DNA of 64,000 bases from Rhizobium gallicum bv. gallicum R602sp (GCF_000816845.1 NZ_CP006877.1:1555501-1619500); one strand, 5' to 3'; positions 8,743 to 29,055 are shown, counted from the stretch's first letter. The notes: generated by a model from the letters alone, not told the origin. Translations and numbers: made by a program.

Positions 8743-8768
8743 GAAGTCGGTCAGTACTGACCGGCTTC
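8743..8768 (+). promoter_or_regulatory. stem-loop in the nusG-rplK gap
   Basis: GAAGTCGGTCAG and CTGACCGGCTTC (one G-U pair) form a long hairpin with a very small loop. There is no T-run. The rest of the 176-nt gap is the rplK leader; in E. coli the equivalent leader carries the L1 autoregulatory site, and whether that holds here is inference. Confidence 0.6.
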
Positions 8769-8907
8769 TGCGCGGCGATAGCCGCCAACCGCGTGGAAGG
8801 TGAGGGGTCTTAGCCGGGCCTTAAAATCCGCACCACGCAACCGCAGCCGCCGGAGAAATCCGGCATCACTGGCCGGGCAACCGGTCATCAATGAAAGGCA
8901 GAGAGTT

Positions 8908-9339
8908 ATGGCTAAGAAAGTTGCAGGCCAGCTCAAGCTTCAGGTCAAGGCAGGATCGGCAAACCCGTCCCCGCCGATCGGCCCGGCGCTTGGTCAGCGT
9001 GGCATCAATATCATGGAATTCTGCAAGGCGTTCAATGCCGCCACGCAGGAAATGGAAAAGGGTATGCCGATCCCGGTTGTCATCACCTACTACCAGGACA
9101 AGTCCTTTACCTTCGTGATGAAGCAGCCGCCCGTCAGCTACTTCCTTAAGAAGGAAGCGAAGATCCAGTCCGGTTCGAAGACGCCCGGCAAGGGCTCTGT
9201 CGCTGGCAAGCTGACCAAGGCTCAGGTCAAGGCGATTGCCGAAGCGAAGATGAAGGACCTTAACGCAGCAGATATCGAGGGTGCAATGGCGATGATCGAG
9301 GGCTCTGCCCGCGCCATGGGCCTGGAAGTGGTAGGTTAA
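8908..9339 (+). CDS. rplK: 50S ribosomal protein L11
   Basis: L11 (143 aa) builds the GTPase-associated centre with 23S rRNA and L10-L7/L12. The N-terminal domain has the Pro-rich [20 protein letters not shown] signature (about 23-42), and the C-terminal rRNA-binding domain is complete to MGLEVVG. I chose ATG 8908 ([11 protein letters not shown]), which fits family length; the frame is open about 36 codons further upstream. rplA follows after 4 nt, so the pair is one operon. Confidence 0.98.
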   Translation: MAKKVAGQLKLQVKAGSANPSPPIGPALGQRGINIMEFCKAFNAATQEMEKGMPIPVVITYYQDKSFTFVMKQPPVSYFLKKEAKIQSGSKTPGKGSVAGKLTKAQVKAIAEAKMKDLNAADIEGAMAMIEGSARAMGLEVVG

Positions 9340-9343
9340 GACC

Positions 9344-10036
9344 ATGGCTGGCAAGCGCACCAAGAAGATCAACGAAGGTGTTGATCCCACGAAGCTCTAC
9401 GCTCTGAACCTTGCTATCGGCATGGTCAAGGACCGGGCTGTCGCCAAGTTCGATGAAACCATCGAAGTCGCCATGAACCTCGGCGTCGATCCGCGTCACG
9501 CAGACCAGATGGTCCGCGGCGTGGTCAACCTTCCGAACGGTACGGGCCGTGACGTTCGCGTCGCCGTTTTCGCGCGCGGCGCCAAGGCTGACGAAGCCAA
9601 GGCAGCCGGTGCTGACATCGTCGGCGCAGAAGAGCTGGTCGAAATCGTCCAGGGCGGCAAGATCGATTTCGATCGTGTCATCGCGACCCCCGACATGATG
9701 CCGCTCGTCGGCCGTCTCGGTAAGGTACTCGGCCCGCGCGGCATGATGCCGAACCCGAAGGTCGGAACGGTCACCATGGACGTTGCCGGGGCGGTCAAGG
9801 CCTCCAAGGGTGGCGCCGTCGAATTCCGTGTCGAGAAGGCTGGTATCGTTCACGCCGGGATCGGCAAGGCATCCTTCGATGCAAAGGCTCTGGAAGAAAA
9901 CATCCGTGCCTTCGCTGATGCGGTCATCAAGGCGAAGCCGGCTGGCGCAAAGGGCAACTACGTCAAGCGCGTAGCGATCTCTTCGACCATGGGCCCGGGC
10001 GTCAAGATCGACCCGTCGTCGGTCACGGCCGCTTAA
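9344..10036 (+). CDS. rplA: 50S ribosomal protein L1
   Basis: L1 (230 aa) forms the mobile L1 stalk that helps deacylated tRNA leave the E site. The family signature around [18 protein letters not shown] (about 143-160) and the preceding [14 protein letters not shown] are present, with the usual two-domain length. In E. coli, L1 also represses its own rplKA mRNA. It starts 4 nt after rplK and is followed by a hairpin (CATCGGGC/GCCCGGTG). Confidence 0.98.
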   Translation: MAGKRTKKINEGVDPTKLYALNLAIGMVKDRAVAKFDETIEVAMNLGVDPRHADQMVRGVVNLPNGTGRDVRVAVFARGAKADEAKAAGADIVGAEELVEIVQGGKIDFDRVIATPDMMPLVGRLGKVLGPRGMMPNPKVGTVTMDVAGAVKASKGGAVEFRVEKAGIVHAGIGKASFDAKALEENIRAFADAVIKAKPAGAKGNYVKRVAISSTMGPGVKIDPSSVTAA

Positions 10037-10362
10037 CGAATTTCATCGGGCTTTGCCCGGTGGCAAGAATTCCGGCCTCGAAAGGGGCCGGAATATTCCG
10101 GAGCAATCCGGAATCCTGTCCGAGATTGCAGGTGGTTTTCCCTTAATCACTTCGGCCTGCATGAGACGGGTAAGACCCGAATTTCGATGAAGCTCAGCTT
10201 CATGGATTTGGTTCGAGCCTTGGATGCCTTGTGCCTTCGGCCTTTTGGCGCGAAGCGCGAGGGGACAGGATCCTCAAGCGCCGCTTGGGATCGCTTCTGA
10301 TCCCGGGAGGCAAAGGCAACCCGGTGGGTCCGTTTCACGGTCCCGCCAACTGGAGATAGGCA
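10037..10362 (+). promoter_or_regulatory. rplJL leader region (L10-leader-like position)
   Basis: A 326-nt untranslated stretch before rplJ. It starts with an 8-bp hairpin (10044-10062) and a perfect 9-bp hairpin ATTCCGGCC/GGCCGGAAT (10069-10094). In many bacteria the L10-(L7/L12) complex represses its own operon by binding a leader here. The position and structure fit, but I cannot confirm the kink-turn consensus by eye. Confidence 0.5.
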
Positions 10363-10881
10363 GTGGAAAGAGCGGAAAAACGCGAATTCGTCACGGAACT
10401 GAACGAAGTCTTCAAGGCTTCGGGCTCGGTTGTCGTGGCCCACTATGCTGGTGCTACAGTCGCGCAGATGAACGACTTCCGTTCGAAGATGCGCGCTGCT
10501 GGCGGCACCGTCAGAGTCGCGAAGAACCGCCTGGCCAAGATCGCCCTTCAGGGTACGGAAGCGGAAGGGATTTCCAATCTCTTCACCGGTCAGACGCTGA
10601 TTGCATACAGCGCCGATCCGATCACCGCTCCGAAAGTCGTCGTGGATTTCGCCAAGGGCAACGACAAGATCGTTGTGCTCGGCGGCGCCATGGGAACAAC
10701 CACGCTCAACGCCGATGCAGTCAAGTCGCTTGCGACCCTGCCGTCGTTGGACGAACTGCGCGCGAAGCTGCTGGGCATGATCCAGACACCGGCTACCCGC
10801 ATCGCAGGCGTTGTTGCAGCACCGGCAAGCCAGCTTGCCCGAGTGTTTTCGGCTTACGCCAAGAAGGACGAAGCCGCTTAA
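10363..10881 (+). CDS. rplJ: 50S ribosomal protein L10
   Basis: L10 (172 aa) anchors the L7/L12 dimers on the ribosomal stalk. The start is GTG at 10363 behind GGAGATAGGCA; the product begins [17 protein letters not shown]. The N-terminal rRNA/L11-binding domain has the usual KNRLAKIAL and [11 protein letters not shown] segments, and the C-terminal helix that holds L7/L12 ends in [15 protein letters not shown]. rplL follows after 58 nt. Confidence 0.97.
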   Translation: MERAEKREFVTELNEVFKASGSVVVAHYAGATVAQMNDFRSKMRAAGGTVRVAKNRLAKIALQGTEAEGISNLFTGQTLIAYSADPITAPKVVVDFAKGNDKIVVLGGAMGTTTLNADAVKSLATLPSLDELRAKLLGMIQTPATRIAGVVAAPASQLARVFSAYAKKDEAA

Positions 10882-10939
10882 GGCGGTTTTTCGCTGTTTA
10901 TAGAAAACCGGTTCGAACCGAACAAAAGGAACTGATAAA

Positions 10940-11323
<384 letters not shown>

Positions 11324-11338
11324 TCTTGAACTGCATCT

Positions 11339-11375
11339 GGGAGGCGGTCTTCACCGTCTCCCATTTGCCGTTTTT
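11339..11375 (+). terminator. attenuator-like hairpin between rplL and rpoB
   Basis: GGGAGGCGGT and ACCGTCTCCC (one G-U pair) form a 10-bp stem with a CTTC tetraloop; a run of five T residues follows 8 nt later. A partial terminator is the likely role. Confidence 0.6.
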
Positions 11376-11384
11376 GTGAACGAA

Positions 11385-11420
11385 TTACCCAAAAGCCGCG
11401 TGAAAACGGCTTTTGGGTAA
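11385..11420 (+). promoter_or_regulatory. perfect 14-bp stem-loop between rplL and rpoB
   Basis: TTACCCAAAAGCCG and its exact complement flank an 8-nt loop. There is no T-run. E. coli has an RNase III processing hairpin between the same two genes, so processing is a reasonable inference. Confidence 0.7.
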
Positions 11421-11580
11421 TGGGTTCTTCAAGAGCATGGTCTCGAACCGAAGCGCACGGCAATCCGGCCATGTGGCTTCGGGAAGTGGGACGAGATTGA
11501 ATTATCCATTGATCGACGGGATCGCCTGGCCAGCGGTTCCCGTCCGTTGCAGGCCCGGATGCAATTTTGAAGGAGCGACG

Positions 11581-15723
<4,143 letters not shown>

Positions 15724-15734
15724 CCACTTGATAG

Positions 15735-15761
15735 GGTGTGCGCCTTAAGAGGGCGCACACC
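15735..15761 (+). promoter_or_regulatory. perfect 10-bp stem-loop between rpoB and rpoC
   Basis: GGTGTGCGCC and GGCGCACACC flank a 7-nt loop, 11 nt after the rpoB stop. There is no T-run, so a role in RNA processing or stability is more likely than termination. Confidence 0.65.
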
Positions 15762-15913
15762 GTTCCCGCCATGGCCCCGCAATGTGTCGGCCGGGCAGGG
15801 ACGTTTCCGCCGCATTGTGCGGTTATTGTCGTTTTTGAGCGTTGGCGCGGCTCCCGGGATTTGCCGCCGACCATCGCAAGCTAAGGGCGCTTTCGCCCAT
15901 GAAGGAGACAGGC

Positions 15914-20125
<4,212 letters not shown>

Positions 20126-20148
20126 CCGGCAGCCCGGCCTCAGAACTG

Positions 20149-20181
20149 AAAAACCGCCCGGAGCGATCCGGGCGGTTTTTT
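20149..20181 (+). terminator. intrinsic terminator after rpoC
   Basis: AAACCGCCCGGA and TCCGGGCGGTTT form a 12-bp stem with a GCGA loop, running into a T-tract. It marks the end of the rpo operon. Confidence 0.95.
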
Positions 20182-20501
20182 GTTTGATTTCGCGGCGGCG
20201 GGGAGGCCGAAAATAGTTCTCCATTTTTCTTGATAACGACTACGGACTCGCCCCCATATAGCTTACGGAGTCGTTCACATGGCACGGAACCGCATGTAGC
20301 TTTTCGATGATAGGAAAAGACACGCATCGCGCGATGCCGCTTTGGCCCGCGGGATGACCAGGTCGAAGCCGGCTGCAACCGGCAGCGACGTTCTTGCCGA
20401 GCTGAAAGACCGCATAATCGTTTCGTCGAAGGTGCATATTGTGCACGTCGCCAACAGCGCGATGAACTACGAAGCGATCGCAACTTCCCAGCTTGGGGTT
20501 G
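20182..20501. other. intergenic stretch, at most one doubtful short frame
   Basis: A 54-codon plus-strand frame (20354-20518) has no ribosome binding site and overlaps the end of the Nudix gene, so I do not call it. Nothing else is supportable. Confidence 0.5.
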
Positions 20502-20933
20502 TTAGGGAAGCAGGATGAGGCAATTGTGCATTCCGTAGCCGAGCCTGGCCTTTGCTGCTGCGATATCAATCCAGAAAAAGCGGAGCAGGATCGGCCCGCC
20601 GCCGTCGAATGGTGTCATCTCGTGATGAAGCCAGGTCTCGGGGTAGGGCCCTCCAATATCGGCATGATAGTAATGCCGCCGGTGGCAGATGGCGGCACCG
20701 TTCTTGATGAAGCGGTAGTCATCGATTGCAAGCGGACGAAGCGTGTTGCTCAGCGCAAGACCTGTCTCTTCGGCGAATTCGCGGGCTGCCGCTTGCTCAG
20801 GGTCTTCGCCGGGTTCGACCGTCCCGCCCGGAACCTGCAGTTCGATCTCCGGAAAATCCGGCTCGTCGAAAACCAGGAGCCGACGGCGCCAGGTGGCGTA
20901 GATCAGCACCTTTTGCGCATCGGGCCGAGCCAT
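20502..20933 (-). CDS. Nudix hydrolase
   Basis: A 143-aa Nudix enzyme, which hydrolyses a nucleoside diphosphate linked to some group X. The Nudix box is perfect: G-x5-E-x7-REFAEETGL, beginning in GGTVEPGEDPEQAA (about residues 37-59). Glu residues in REFAEE bind the metal. The substrate (damaged nucleotide, NDP-sugar, ADP-ribose and so on) cannot be read from the box. I chose ATG 20931-20933, 4 nt after the stop of the upstream small gene; a longer frame starts within that gene. The two genes form a probable operon. Confidence 0.85.
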   Translation of the reverse strand: MARPDAQKVLIYATWRRRLLVFDEPDFPEIELQVPGGTVEPGEDPEQAAAREFAEETGLALSNTLRPLAIDDYRFIKNGAAICHRRHYYHADIGGPYPETWLHHEMTPFDGGGPILLRFFWIDIAAAKARLGYGMHNCLILLP

Positions 20934-20937
20934 GTCT

Positions 20938-21231
20938 TCAGTTGAAGCGGATGATCGCGACTTCGCCTTCGAGCGCGCCTTGGTACGCCGAGGCATGCGG
21001 TTCTTCGTCGGGAACGTCGGTCAGCATGCCGATCTGGTCGAGGTCGGCTTCGATGAAGCCTTCTTCGGCAAGGGCGTTCAGCGCCTCGCGCACTGCGCTG
21101 TCGTCGTCGGCCGCCTTCAACATCACGTGCAGGTCGACGCCCTCGGCGCCATCGGACTCGTAGCCCTTGCCGATGATGATGAAGATCATCGGGCCTACGG
21201 AATTATTGTCGTTGTCGGGCTTCTCGATCAT
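20938..21231 (-). CDS. conserved-looking acidic protein, 97 aa
   Basis: ATG 21229-21231 follows AAAGGACCGATGA. The protein is acidic and soluble: a hydrophobic strand (MIFIIIGKGYE), a central helix with ADDDSAVREALNALAEEGF, and a C-terminal strand ending VAIIRFN, an alpha/beta pattern. I do not recognise a named domain. It lies 4 nt upstream of the Nudix gene and is probably co-transcribed with it, divergently from the rpsL operon. Confidence 0.7.
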   Translation of the reverse strand: MIEKPDNDNNSVGPMIFIIIGKGYESDGAEGVDLHVMLKAADDDSAVREALNALAEEGFIEADLDQIGMLTDVPDEEPHASAYQGALEGEVAIIRFN

Positions 21232-21732
21232 TCATCGGTCCTTTGGATATCTGGCGATTCGAAACTCGAATCCGTTTTTTGACAGGCGCGTGGCCTGCGA
21301 TCGCTGATTCCTTATCCGTTTTTGCAGCGATGCCCAAGTTCAACTTGGCATGCGGTGACCGTTGCGTCTAAAAGCGTTCAAAGAGCGCACGGAGCCCGGG
21401 TTTCAAGGCGATCCGCCGAAGATTATTTCTTAACCGGCCTTGACGAACCAGCGGGAAACCAGTAGTACCCGCGCCATCGGAACCCATGTGAGGCATGGCT
21501 GTCCGGGGCGTCTCGTCCTGGAGTTCTCCTCAAACAAGGTTCGAAACGCACGTTGAAGATTTGATGCCTGCACGCATGACGCATGTCTTTTTGCGTCCTC
21601 TGCCTTCAGTGGTCCATCTGCGCAAGCAGATCGGGCCACATTTTGCGCATTGACGACAGCCGTGTGATCTTGCCGGAGACGGCGCGAGTTACGCCCGCAA
21701 GGGTTTGAGAGATAAACGTAAGGGATGGTTGA
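21232..21732 (+). promoter_or_regulatory. rpsL leader: promoter and long leader of the str operon
   Basis: A 501-nt divergent gap before rpsL with no supportable protein gene. A possible promoter is TTGACG (21440-21445), a 17-nt spacer and TAGTAC (21463-21468); the -35 is good and the -10 is poor. If it is used, the leader would be about 260 nt, long enough for regulatory structure. Confidence 0.4.
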
Positions 21733-22104
21733 ATGCCTACCGTAAACCAGCTGATCCGCAAGCCTCGCCAGGCAAGTGTAAAGCGTAACAAGGTTCCTGC
21801 GCTGCAGGAAAACCCGCAGAAGCGCGGCGTTTGCACCCGCGTCTACACCACGACGCCGAAGAAGCCGAACTCGGCTCTGCGTAAGGTTGCCAAGATCCGC
21901 CTCACCAACGGCTTCGAAGTCATTGGTTACATTCCCGGCGAAGGTCACAACCTTCAGGAACACTCCGTCGTCATGATCCGTGGCGGCCGCGTGAAGGACC
22001 TTCCGGGTGTCCGTTACCACATCATCCGCGGCGTTCTCGATACCCAGGGTGTCAAGAACCGCAAGCAGCGCCGTTCGAAGTACGGTGCGAAGCGTCCGAA
22101 GTAA
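21733..22104 (+). CDS. rpsL: 30S ribosomal protein S12
   Basis: S12 (123 aa) lines the decoding centre and helps control accuracy. The signature [18 protein letters not shown] (about 41-58) and [17 protein letters not shown] (about 85-101) are complete. The two lysines where streptomycin-resistance changes usually fall (in TPKKPNS and GRVKDLP) are wild type. It is the first gene of a run that continues to rplQ at 40.9 kb; rpsG follows after 76 nt. Confidence 0.98.
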   Translation: MPTVNQLIRKPRQASVKRNKVPALQENPQKRGVCTRVYTTTPKKPNSALRKVAKIRLTNGFEVIGYIPGEGHNLQEHSVVMIRGGRVKDLPGVRYHIIRGVLDTQGVKNRKQRRSKYGAKRPK

Positions 22105-22150
22105 TTCGGTTTTGGTTTTCCGGCGCTGCGCGAGGTTCTCCGCGTGGTAA

Positions 22151-22651
<501 letters not shown>

Positions 22652-22680
22652 TTCCGAACGGTATCGAAAGGCAGTCCACA

Positions 22681-24780
22681 ATGGCTCGCGAATATAAAAT
22701 CGAAGACTACCGCAATTTCGGTATCATGGCGCACATCGACGCCGGCAAGACCACGACCACCGAACGTATTCTTTATTACACCGGTAAGTCGCACAAGATC
22801 GGCGAAGTCCACGACGGCGCAGCCACCATGGACTGGATGGAGCAGGAGCAGGAGCGTGGCATCACGATCACCTCCGCTGCGACCACGACCTTCTGGAAGG
22901 GCCGTGACGGCAAGATGCGCCGCTTCAACATCATTGACACCCCCGGCCACGTCGACTTCACCATCGAAGTCGAGCGTTCGCTGCGCGTTCTCGACGGCGC
23001 CATCGCGCTTCTCGATGCCAACGCAGGTGTCGAGCCGCAGACTGAAACCGTCTGGCGCCAGGCCGAGAAATATCACGTTCCGCGCATGATCTTCTGCAAC
23101 AAGATGGACAAGACCGGTGCGGATTTTTACCGCTCGGTCGAGATGATCAAGACCCGTCTCGGCGCGACGGCTGTCGTCATGCAGCTGCCGATCGGCGCAG
23201 AAACCGAGTTCAAGGGCGTTGTCGATCTGATCGAGATGAACGCTCTCATCTGGCGCGACGAATCGCTCGGCGCACAGTGGGACGTCGTCGAAATTCCGGA
23301 AGACATGAAGGCCAAGGCTGAAGAATATCGCGAAAAGCTGATCGAGACGGTTGTCGAGATCGACGAAGCCGCAATGGAAGCCTACCTCGAAGGCAACATG
23401 CCGGACAACGATCAGATCCGTGCGCTCGTTCGCCGCGGCACCATCGACGTCAAGTTCCATCCGATGTTCTGCGGTACTGCCTTCAAGAACAAGGGCGTTC
23501 AGCCGCTGCTCGACGCAGTCGTCGATTACCTGCCGTCGCCGCTCGACATTCCGGCGATCAAGGGTATCGACGTGAAGACGGAAGCTGAAATCGAGCGTCA
23601 CCCCGATGACGCCGAGCCGCTCTCCATGCTCGCCTTCAAGATCATGAACGACCCCTTCGTCGGTTCGCTCACCTTTGCCCGCATCTATTCCGGCAAGCTC
23701 GAGAAGGGCGCGTCGGTCATGAACACGGTCAAGGACAAGCGCGAGCGCGTCGGCCGCATGCTGCAGATGCATTCCAATTCGCGAGAAGACATCGAAGAAG
23801 CCTTCGCCGGCGACATCGTTGCTCTCGCAGGCCTCAAGGAAACCACCACTGGCGATACGCTGTGTGATCCGCTGAAGCCGGTCATCCTCGAGCGCATGGA
23901 ATTCCCCGAGCCGGTCATCCAGATCGCCATCGAGCCGAAGACCAAGGGCGACCAGGAAAAGATGGGCCTCGCGCTCAACCGCCTGGCTGCCGAAGACCCG
24001 TCCTTCCGCGTGAAGACGGACCAGGAATCGGGCCAGACGATCATCGCCGGCATGGGTGAACTTCACCTCGATATCATCGTTGACCGCATGCGCCGCGAGT
24101 TCAAGGTTGAAGCAACCGTCGGTGCGCCGCAGGTTGCCTACCGCGAAACCATCACGAAGACGCACGAAGAAGACTACACGCACAAGAAGCAGTCCGGTGG
24201 TACCGGCCAGTTCGCGCGCGTCAAGATCATCTTCGAACCGAACCCGGAAGGCGACGAATTCAAGTTCGAGTCCAAGATCGTCGGCGGTGCTGTTCCGAAG
24301 GAATACATCCCGGGCGTTCAGAAGGGCATCGAAAGCGTTCTGACCTCCGGTCCGCTCGCAGGCTTCCCGATGCTCGGCGTCAAGGCGACGCTGATCGACG
24401 GTGCCTTCCACGATGTCGACTCGTCGGTCCTGGCGTTCGAAATCGCCTCGCGCGCTTGCTTCCGTGAGGCAGCGAAGAAAGCTGGCGCTCAGCTGCTGGA
24501 GCCGATGATGAAGGTCGAAGTCGTGACGCCGGAAGACTATGTCGGCGACGTCATCGGCGACCTGAACTCGCGCCGTGGTCAGATCCAGGGCCAGGAGAGC
24601 CGCGGCATCGCCGTCGTCATCAACGCGAACGTTCCGTTGGCGAACATGTTCAAGTACGTCGACAACCTGCGCTCCATGTCGCAGGGCCGCGCTCAGTACA
24701 CGATGACCTTCGATCACTATGCGCCGGTTCCGTCGAACGTCGCAACTGAAATCCAGGCAAAGTATTCCGGTCAGAAGTGA
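22681..24780 (+). CDS. fusA: elongation factor G
   Basis: EF-G (699 aa) is the GTPase that drives translocation. G motifs are [13 protein letters not shown] (about 17-29), DTPGHVDF (about 87-94) and [10 protein letters not shown] (about 140-149). Domains II to V are complete and end with the [19 protein letters not shown] segment. Only one fusA is in the window. The TGA stop is buried in the middle of a perfect 12-bp hairpin (24762-24789), and tuf copy 2 follows after 68 nt. Confidence 0.98.
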   Translation: MAREYKIEDYRNFGIMAHIDAGKTTTTERILYYTGKSHKIGEVHDGAATMDWMEQEQERGITITSAATTTFWKGRDGKMRRFNIIDTPGHVDFTIEVERSLRVLDGAIALLDANAGVEPQTETVWRQAEKYHVPRMIFCNKMDKTGADFYRSVEMIKTRLGATAVVMQLPIGAETEFKGVVDLIEMNALIWRDESLGAQWDVVEIPEDMKAKAEEYREKLIETVVEIDEAAMEAYLEGNMPDNDQIRALVRRGTIDVKFHPMFCGTAFKNKGVQPLLDAVVDYLPSPLDIPAIKGIDVKTEAEIERHPDDAEPLSMLAFKIMNDPFVGSLTFARIYSGKLEKGASVMNTVKDKRERVGRMLQMHSNSREDIEEAFAGDIVALAGLKETTTGDTLCDPLKPVILERMEFPEPVIQIAIEPKTKGDQEKMGLALNRLAAEDPSFRVKTDQESGQTIIAGMGELHLDIIVDRMRREFKVEATVGAPQVAYRETITKTHEEDYTHKKQSGGTGQFARVKIIFEPNPEGDEFKFESKIVGGAVPKEYIPGVQKGIESVLTSGPLAGFPMLGVKATLIDGAFHDVDSSVLAFEIASRACFREAAKKAGAQLLEPMMKVEVVTPEDYVGDVIGDLNSRRGQIQGQESRGIAVVINANVPLANMFKYVDNLRSMSQGRAQYTMTFDHYAPVPSNVATEIQAKYSGQK

Positions 24781-24789
24781 CCGGAATAC
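24762..24789 (+). promoter_or_regulatory. perfect 12-bp stem-loop spanning the fusA stop codon
   Basis: GTATTCCGGTCA and TGACCGGAATAC flank a GAAG tetraloop; the stop codon TGA (24778-24780) begins the 3' arm. There is no T-run. It may be an mRNA processing or stability element, or it may slow ribosome release before tuf. Confidence 0.7.
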
Positions 24790-24848
24790 CAATTGACCGA
24801 TAACAAGAATTAGATCCCTTCGGGGACTAGCAGAATGGAGAGCCGAAA

Positions 24849-26024
<1,176 letters not shown>

Positions 26025-26032
26025 TCTTTTAG

Positions 26033-26056
26033 GCAAGCGGCCCCAGGGCCGCTTGC
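26033..26056 (+). promoter_or_regulatory. perfect 10-bp stem-loop after tuf copy 2
   Basis: GCAAGCGGCC and GGCCGCTTGC flank a CCAG tetraloop, 8 nt after the tuf stop. It is followed by only TTA, so it could be a weak terminator or a processing site between the str and S10 parts. Confidence 0.65.
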
Positions 26057-26166
26057 TTATGACATAAAAATGTAGCAAATGGCGCGCGAGCGCGATTTGC
26101 GTCTGCTTCGGCTTCGAGGCAGGCAATGAACAGACAAGGTGGGCCTTAAGGCCTGGAGACTGGAAA

Positions 26167-26188
26167 GGGACATCGTTTTCGGTGTCCC
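26167..26188 (+). promoter_or_regulatory. stem-loop in the rpsJ (S10) leader
   Basis: GGGACATCG and CGGTGTCCC (one G-U pair) flank a TTTT loop, about 100 nt before rpsJ. In E. coli, L4 controls the S10 operon through leader hairpins. The location is analogous; binding by L4 here is only inference. Confidence 0.55.
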
Positions 26189-26284
26189 CTTCGATCTTTG
26201 AAACCGGTGGTCCGCCTTAGGAAAAGAAGAACAGCCCGTGCCGTTTTGTTGGCACGCGAAGAACAAACACAAGGATAACGTCGA

Positions 26285-26593
26285 ATGAACGGCCAAAATA
26301 TCCGCATTCGCCTGAAGGCGTTCGATCACCGAATTCTCGATGCTTCCACGCGCGAGATTGTGTCGACGGCGAAGCGCACCGGAGCTAGTGTCCGGGGCCC
26401 CGTTCCGCTTCCGACCCGCATCGAGAAGTTTACGGTCAACCGGTCCCCGCACATCGACAAGAAGAGCCGCGAGCAGTTCGAGATGCGCACGCATAAGCGC
26501 CTCCTCGACATCGTAGACCCGACCCCGCAGACGGTGGACGCGCTGATGAAGCTCGATCTCGCCGCCGGTGTCGATGTTGAGATCAAGCTCTGA
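26285..26593 (+). CDS. rpsJ: 30S ribosomal protein S10
   Basis: S10 (102 aa) sits in the 30S head and doubles as NusE, the partner of NusG and NusB in antitermination. The complete family pattern runs from [15 protein letters not shown] to the signature [20 protein letters not shown] (about 42-61) and the C-terminal VDVEIKL. ATG follows AAGGATAACGTCGA. It begins the S10 part of the run after a 260-nt leader with two hairpins. Confidence 0.98.
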   Translation: MNGQNIRIRLKAFDHRILDASTREIVSTAKRTGASVRGPVPLPTRIEKFTVNRSPHIDKKSREQFEMRTHKRLLDIVDPTPQTVDALMKLDLAAGVDVEIKL

Positions 26594-26627
26594 GCCTGGC
26601 TCGAGCGGATTTGGAAGGATTGAACCG

Positions 26628-27269
26628 ATGCGTTCAGGTGTGATTGCACAGAAGGTGGGAATGACCCGCGTCTACAACGACGCCGGCGAGCATGTCCCGG
26701 TAACGGTATTGCGTATGGAAGGCTGCCAGGTCGTTTCTACGCGCACTGTGGAAAAGAATGGCTATACCGCAGTTCAGCTCGGTGCTGGCCAGGCGAAGGT
26801 TAAGAACACGTCCAAGGCGATGCGCGGCAACTTTGCCGTCGCCAACGTCGAGCCGAAGGCCAAACTCGCAGAATTCCGCGTTTCGGAAGACAACCTGCTC
26901 GAGGTCGGCACCGAGCTCAAGGCTGGTCACTTCGCTGCAGGTCAGCTCGTCGACGTGACGGGTACGACAATCGGTAAGGGCTTTGCCGGCGCCATGAAGC
27001 GCCACGGCTTCGGCGGTCTGCGCGCCACGCACGGTGTGTCCGTTTCGCACCGTTCGCATGGTTCGACGGGTTCGCGTCAGGATCCAGGCAAGGTTTTCAA
27101 GAACAAGAAGATGGCTGGTCACATGGGCCAGACGCGCGTAACGACTCAGAACCTGGAAGTAGTTTCGACCGATGAAGATCGCGGTCTGATCCTGATCAAG
27201 GGTGCAGTACCCGGTTCCAAGGGTGCCTGGATCATCGTGCGCGATGCCGTCAAGTCGGCAGCGAAGTAA
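26628..27269 (+). CDS. rplC: 50S ribosomal protein L3
   Basis: L3 (213 aa) is an early 50S assembly protein whose loop approaches the peptidyl transferase centre. I chose ATG 26628 ([16 protein letters not shown]), the normal N-terminus, behind GGAAGGATTGAACCG. The signature around [21 protein letters not shown] (from about residue 119) and the [18 protein letters not shown] stretch are present. It lies 34 nt after rpsJ and 12 nt before rplD. Confidence 0.98.
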   Translation: MRSGVIAQKVGMTRVYNDAGEHVPVTVLRMEGCQVVSTRTVEKNGYTAVQLGAGQAKVKNTSKAMRGNFAVANVEPKAKLAEFRVSEDNLLEVGTELKAGHFAAGQLVDVTGTTIGKGFAGAMKRHGFGGLRATHGVSVSHRSHGSTGSRQDPGKVFKNKKMAGHMGQTRVTTQNLEVVSTDEDRGLILIKGAVPGSKGAWIIVRDAVKSAAK

Positions 27270-27281
27270 GGAGCCGGACCA

Positions 27282-27902
27282 ATGGAATTCAACGTCAAGA
27301 CCCTCGAGGGAAAAGACGCAGGGAAGGTTTCTCTCTCTGACGCGATTTTCGGCCTCGAGCCCCGCGAAGACATTCTTGCCCGCGTCATCCGCTGGCAGCT
27401 TGCCAAGAAGCAGCAGGGCACGCACCAGGCAAAGGGCCGCGCGGACGTTTCGCGCACCGGCGCCAAGATGTACAAGCAGAAGGGTACGGGCCGGGCTCGT
27501 CACCATTCTGCTCGCGCTCCGCAGTTCCGCGGCGGTGGTAAGGCTCACGGCCCGGTCGCACGAAGCCACGAGCACGACCTTCCGAAGAAGGTTCGCGCTC
27601 TCGGCCTGCGCCACGCTCTGTCGGCCAAGTTCAAGTCCGAGGACGTCATCGTCATCGACAATCTGGTCGCTGCTGAAGCAAAGACCAAGGCTCTCGCATC
27701 CGTTTTTGAGACGCTGGGCCTGACCAATGCGCTCTTCATCGGCGGCGCTGAGCTTGACGGCAACTTCAAGCTTGCAGCAAAGAACATCCCGAACATCGAT
27801 GTTCTGCCGATCCAGGGCATCAACGTTTACGACATCGTGCGCCGCGGCAAGCTCGTGCTTTCCAAGGCTGCCGTTGAAGCTCTAGAGGAGCGTTTCAAGT
27901 GA
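27282..27902 (+). CDS. rplD: 50S ribosomal protein L4
   Basis: L4 (206 aa) lines the peptide exit tunnel. The tunnel loop is recognisable as [21 protein letters not shown] (from about residue 65). In E. coli L4 also binds the S10 leader and ribonuclease E. The stop overlaps the start of rplW in a GTGA arrangement, which implies translational coupling. Confidence 0.98.
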   Translation: MEFNVKTLEGKDAGKVSLSDAIFGLEPREDILARVIRWQLAKKQQGTHQAKGRADVSRTGAKMYKQKGTGRARHHSARAPQFRGGGKAHGPVARSHEHDLPKKVRALGLRHALSAKFKSEDVIVIDNLVAAEAKTKALASVFETLGLTNALFIGGAELDGNFKLAAKNIPNIDVLPIQGINVYDIVRRGKLVLSKAAVEALEERFK

Positions 27903-28192
27903 CCGATCTTCGCCACTACGATGTGATCGTCTCGCCGGCGATCACCGAAAAGTCCACGCTGGTATCGGAAAACAACCAGGTTGTTTTCAACGTCGCCAAG
28001 GCGGCCACGAAGCCGGAAATCAAGGCTGCAGTCGAGGCGCTCTTCGGCGTCAAGGTCACGGCCGTCAACACTCTGCTCCGCAAGGGCAAGACCAAGCGTT
28101 TCCGCGGTTTTGTAGGCAAGCAGAAGGACGTGAAGAAGGCTGTCGTGACGCTGGCTGAAGGCCAGACGATCGACGTCTCCACCGGTCTCTGA
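27899..28192 (+). CDS. rplW: 50S ribosomal protein L23
   Basis: L23 (97 aa) sits at the tunnel exit and is the docking site for trigger factor and SRP. The start is GTG 27899, overlapping the rplD stop by 4 nt, with AGAGGAGCGTTTCAA upstream as binding site. Typical segments are [19 protein letters not shown] and the C-terminal RRNA-binding basic loop [19 protein letters not shown]. rplB starts 11 nt after its stop. Confidence 0.97.
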   Translation: MTDLRHYDVIVSPAITEKSTLVSENNQVVFNVAKAATKPEIKAAVEALFGVKVTAVNTLLRKGKTKRFRGFVGKQKDVKKAVVTLAEGQTIDVSTGL

Positions 28193-28203
28193 GGAATAAG
28201 AAA

Positions 28204-29040
28204 ATGGCATTGAAAACATTCAATCCTACGACCCCGAGCCAGCGCCAGCTCGTCATCGTTGACCGTTCTGGCCTGTGGAAGGGCAAGCCGGTCAAGGTGC
28301 TGACGGAAGGCCTGACCTCCAAGGGTGGCCGCAACAACGCCGGCCGCATTACGGTCCGCTTCCAGGGCGGCGGTCATAAGCGCACCTATCGTCTCGTCGA
28401 CTTCAAGCGCCGCAAGTTTGACGTCGAGGGCACGGTCCAGCGTATCGAATATGACCCGAACCGCACGGCATACATCGCGCTCGTAACCTACACGGACGGC
28501 GAACAGGCCTACATCCTCGCTCCGCAGCGCCTCGCTGCCGGCGACAAGGTCATCGCTTCCGACAAGGCCGTCGACGTGAAGCCGGGCAACACCATGCCGC
28601 TTCAGTTCATCCCGGTCGGCTCCATCATCCACAACGTGGAAATGAAGCCGGGCAAGGGCGGTCAGATCGCACGTTCGGCTGGCGGTTACGCACAGCTCGT
28701 CGGCCGCGACCAGGGCATGGCGATCCTTCGCCTGAACTCGGGCGAGCAGCGCCTTGTCCACGGCACCTGCCTGGCGACGATCGGTGCCGTTTCCAACCCG
28801 GACCACGGCAACATCAATGATGGCAAGGCCGGCCGTTCGCGCTGGCGTGGCAAGAAGCCGCACAACCGCGGCGTCGTCATGAACCCGGTCGACCATCCGC
28901 ACGGCGGTGGTGAAGGCCGCACCTCGGGTGGCCGTCATCCGGTCACCCCGTGGGGCAAGCCGACCAAGGGCAAGCGCACCCGGTCGAACAAGTCGACCGA
29001 CAAGATGATCATGCGCTCGCGTCATCAGCGTAAGAAGTAA
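28204..29040 (+). CDS. rplB: 50S ribosomal protein L2
   Basis: L2 (278 aa) is needed for subunit association and peptidyl transfer. The C-terminal hallmark [20 protein letters not shown] (about 221-240), including the conserved His near the catalytic centre, is intact. ATG follows AGGAATAAGAAA. It lies 15 nt upstream of rpsS in the standard S10 order. Confidence 0.98.
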   Translation: MALKTFNPTTPSQRQLVIVDRSGLWKGKPVKVLTEGLTSKGGRNNAGRITVRFQGGGHKRTYRLVDFKRRKFDVEGTVQRIEYDPNRTAYIALVTYTDGEQAYILAPQRLAAGDKVIASDKAVDVKPGNTMPLQFIPVGSIIHNVEMKPGKGGQIARSAGGYAQLVGRDQGMAILRLNSGEQRLVHGTCLATIGAVSNPDHGNINDGKAGRSRWRGKKPHNRGVVMNPVDHPHGGGEGRTSGGRHPVTPWGKPTKGKRTRSNKSTDKMIMRSRHQRKK

Positions 29041-29055
29041 GAGAGGAAGTCTCCA

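Noticed and set aside
20354..20518. 54-codon plus-strand frame after the rpoC terminator
   Set aside because: Reasonable composition but no ribosome binding site, and it overlaps the end of the Nudix gene.
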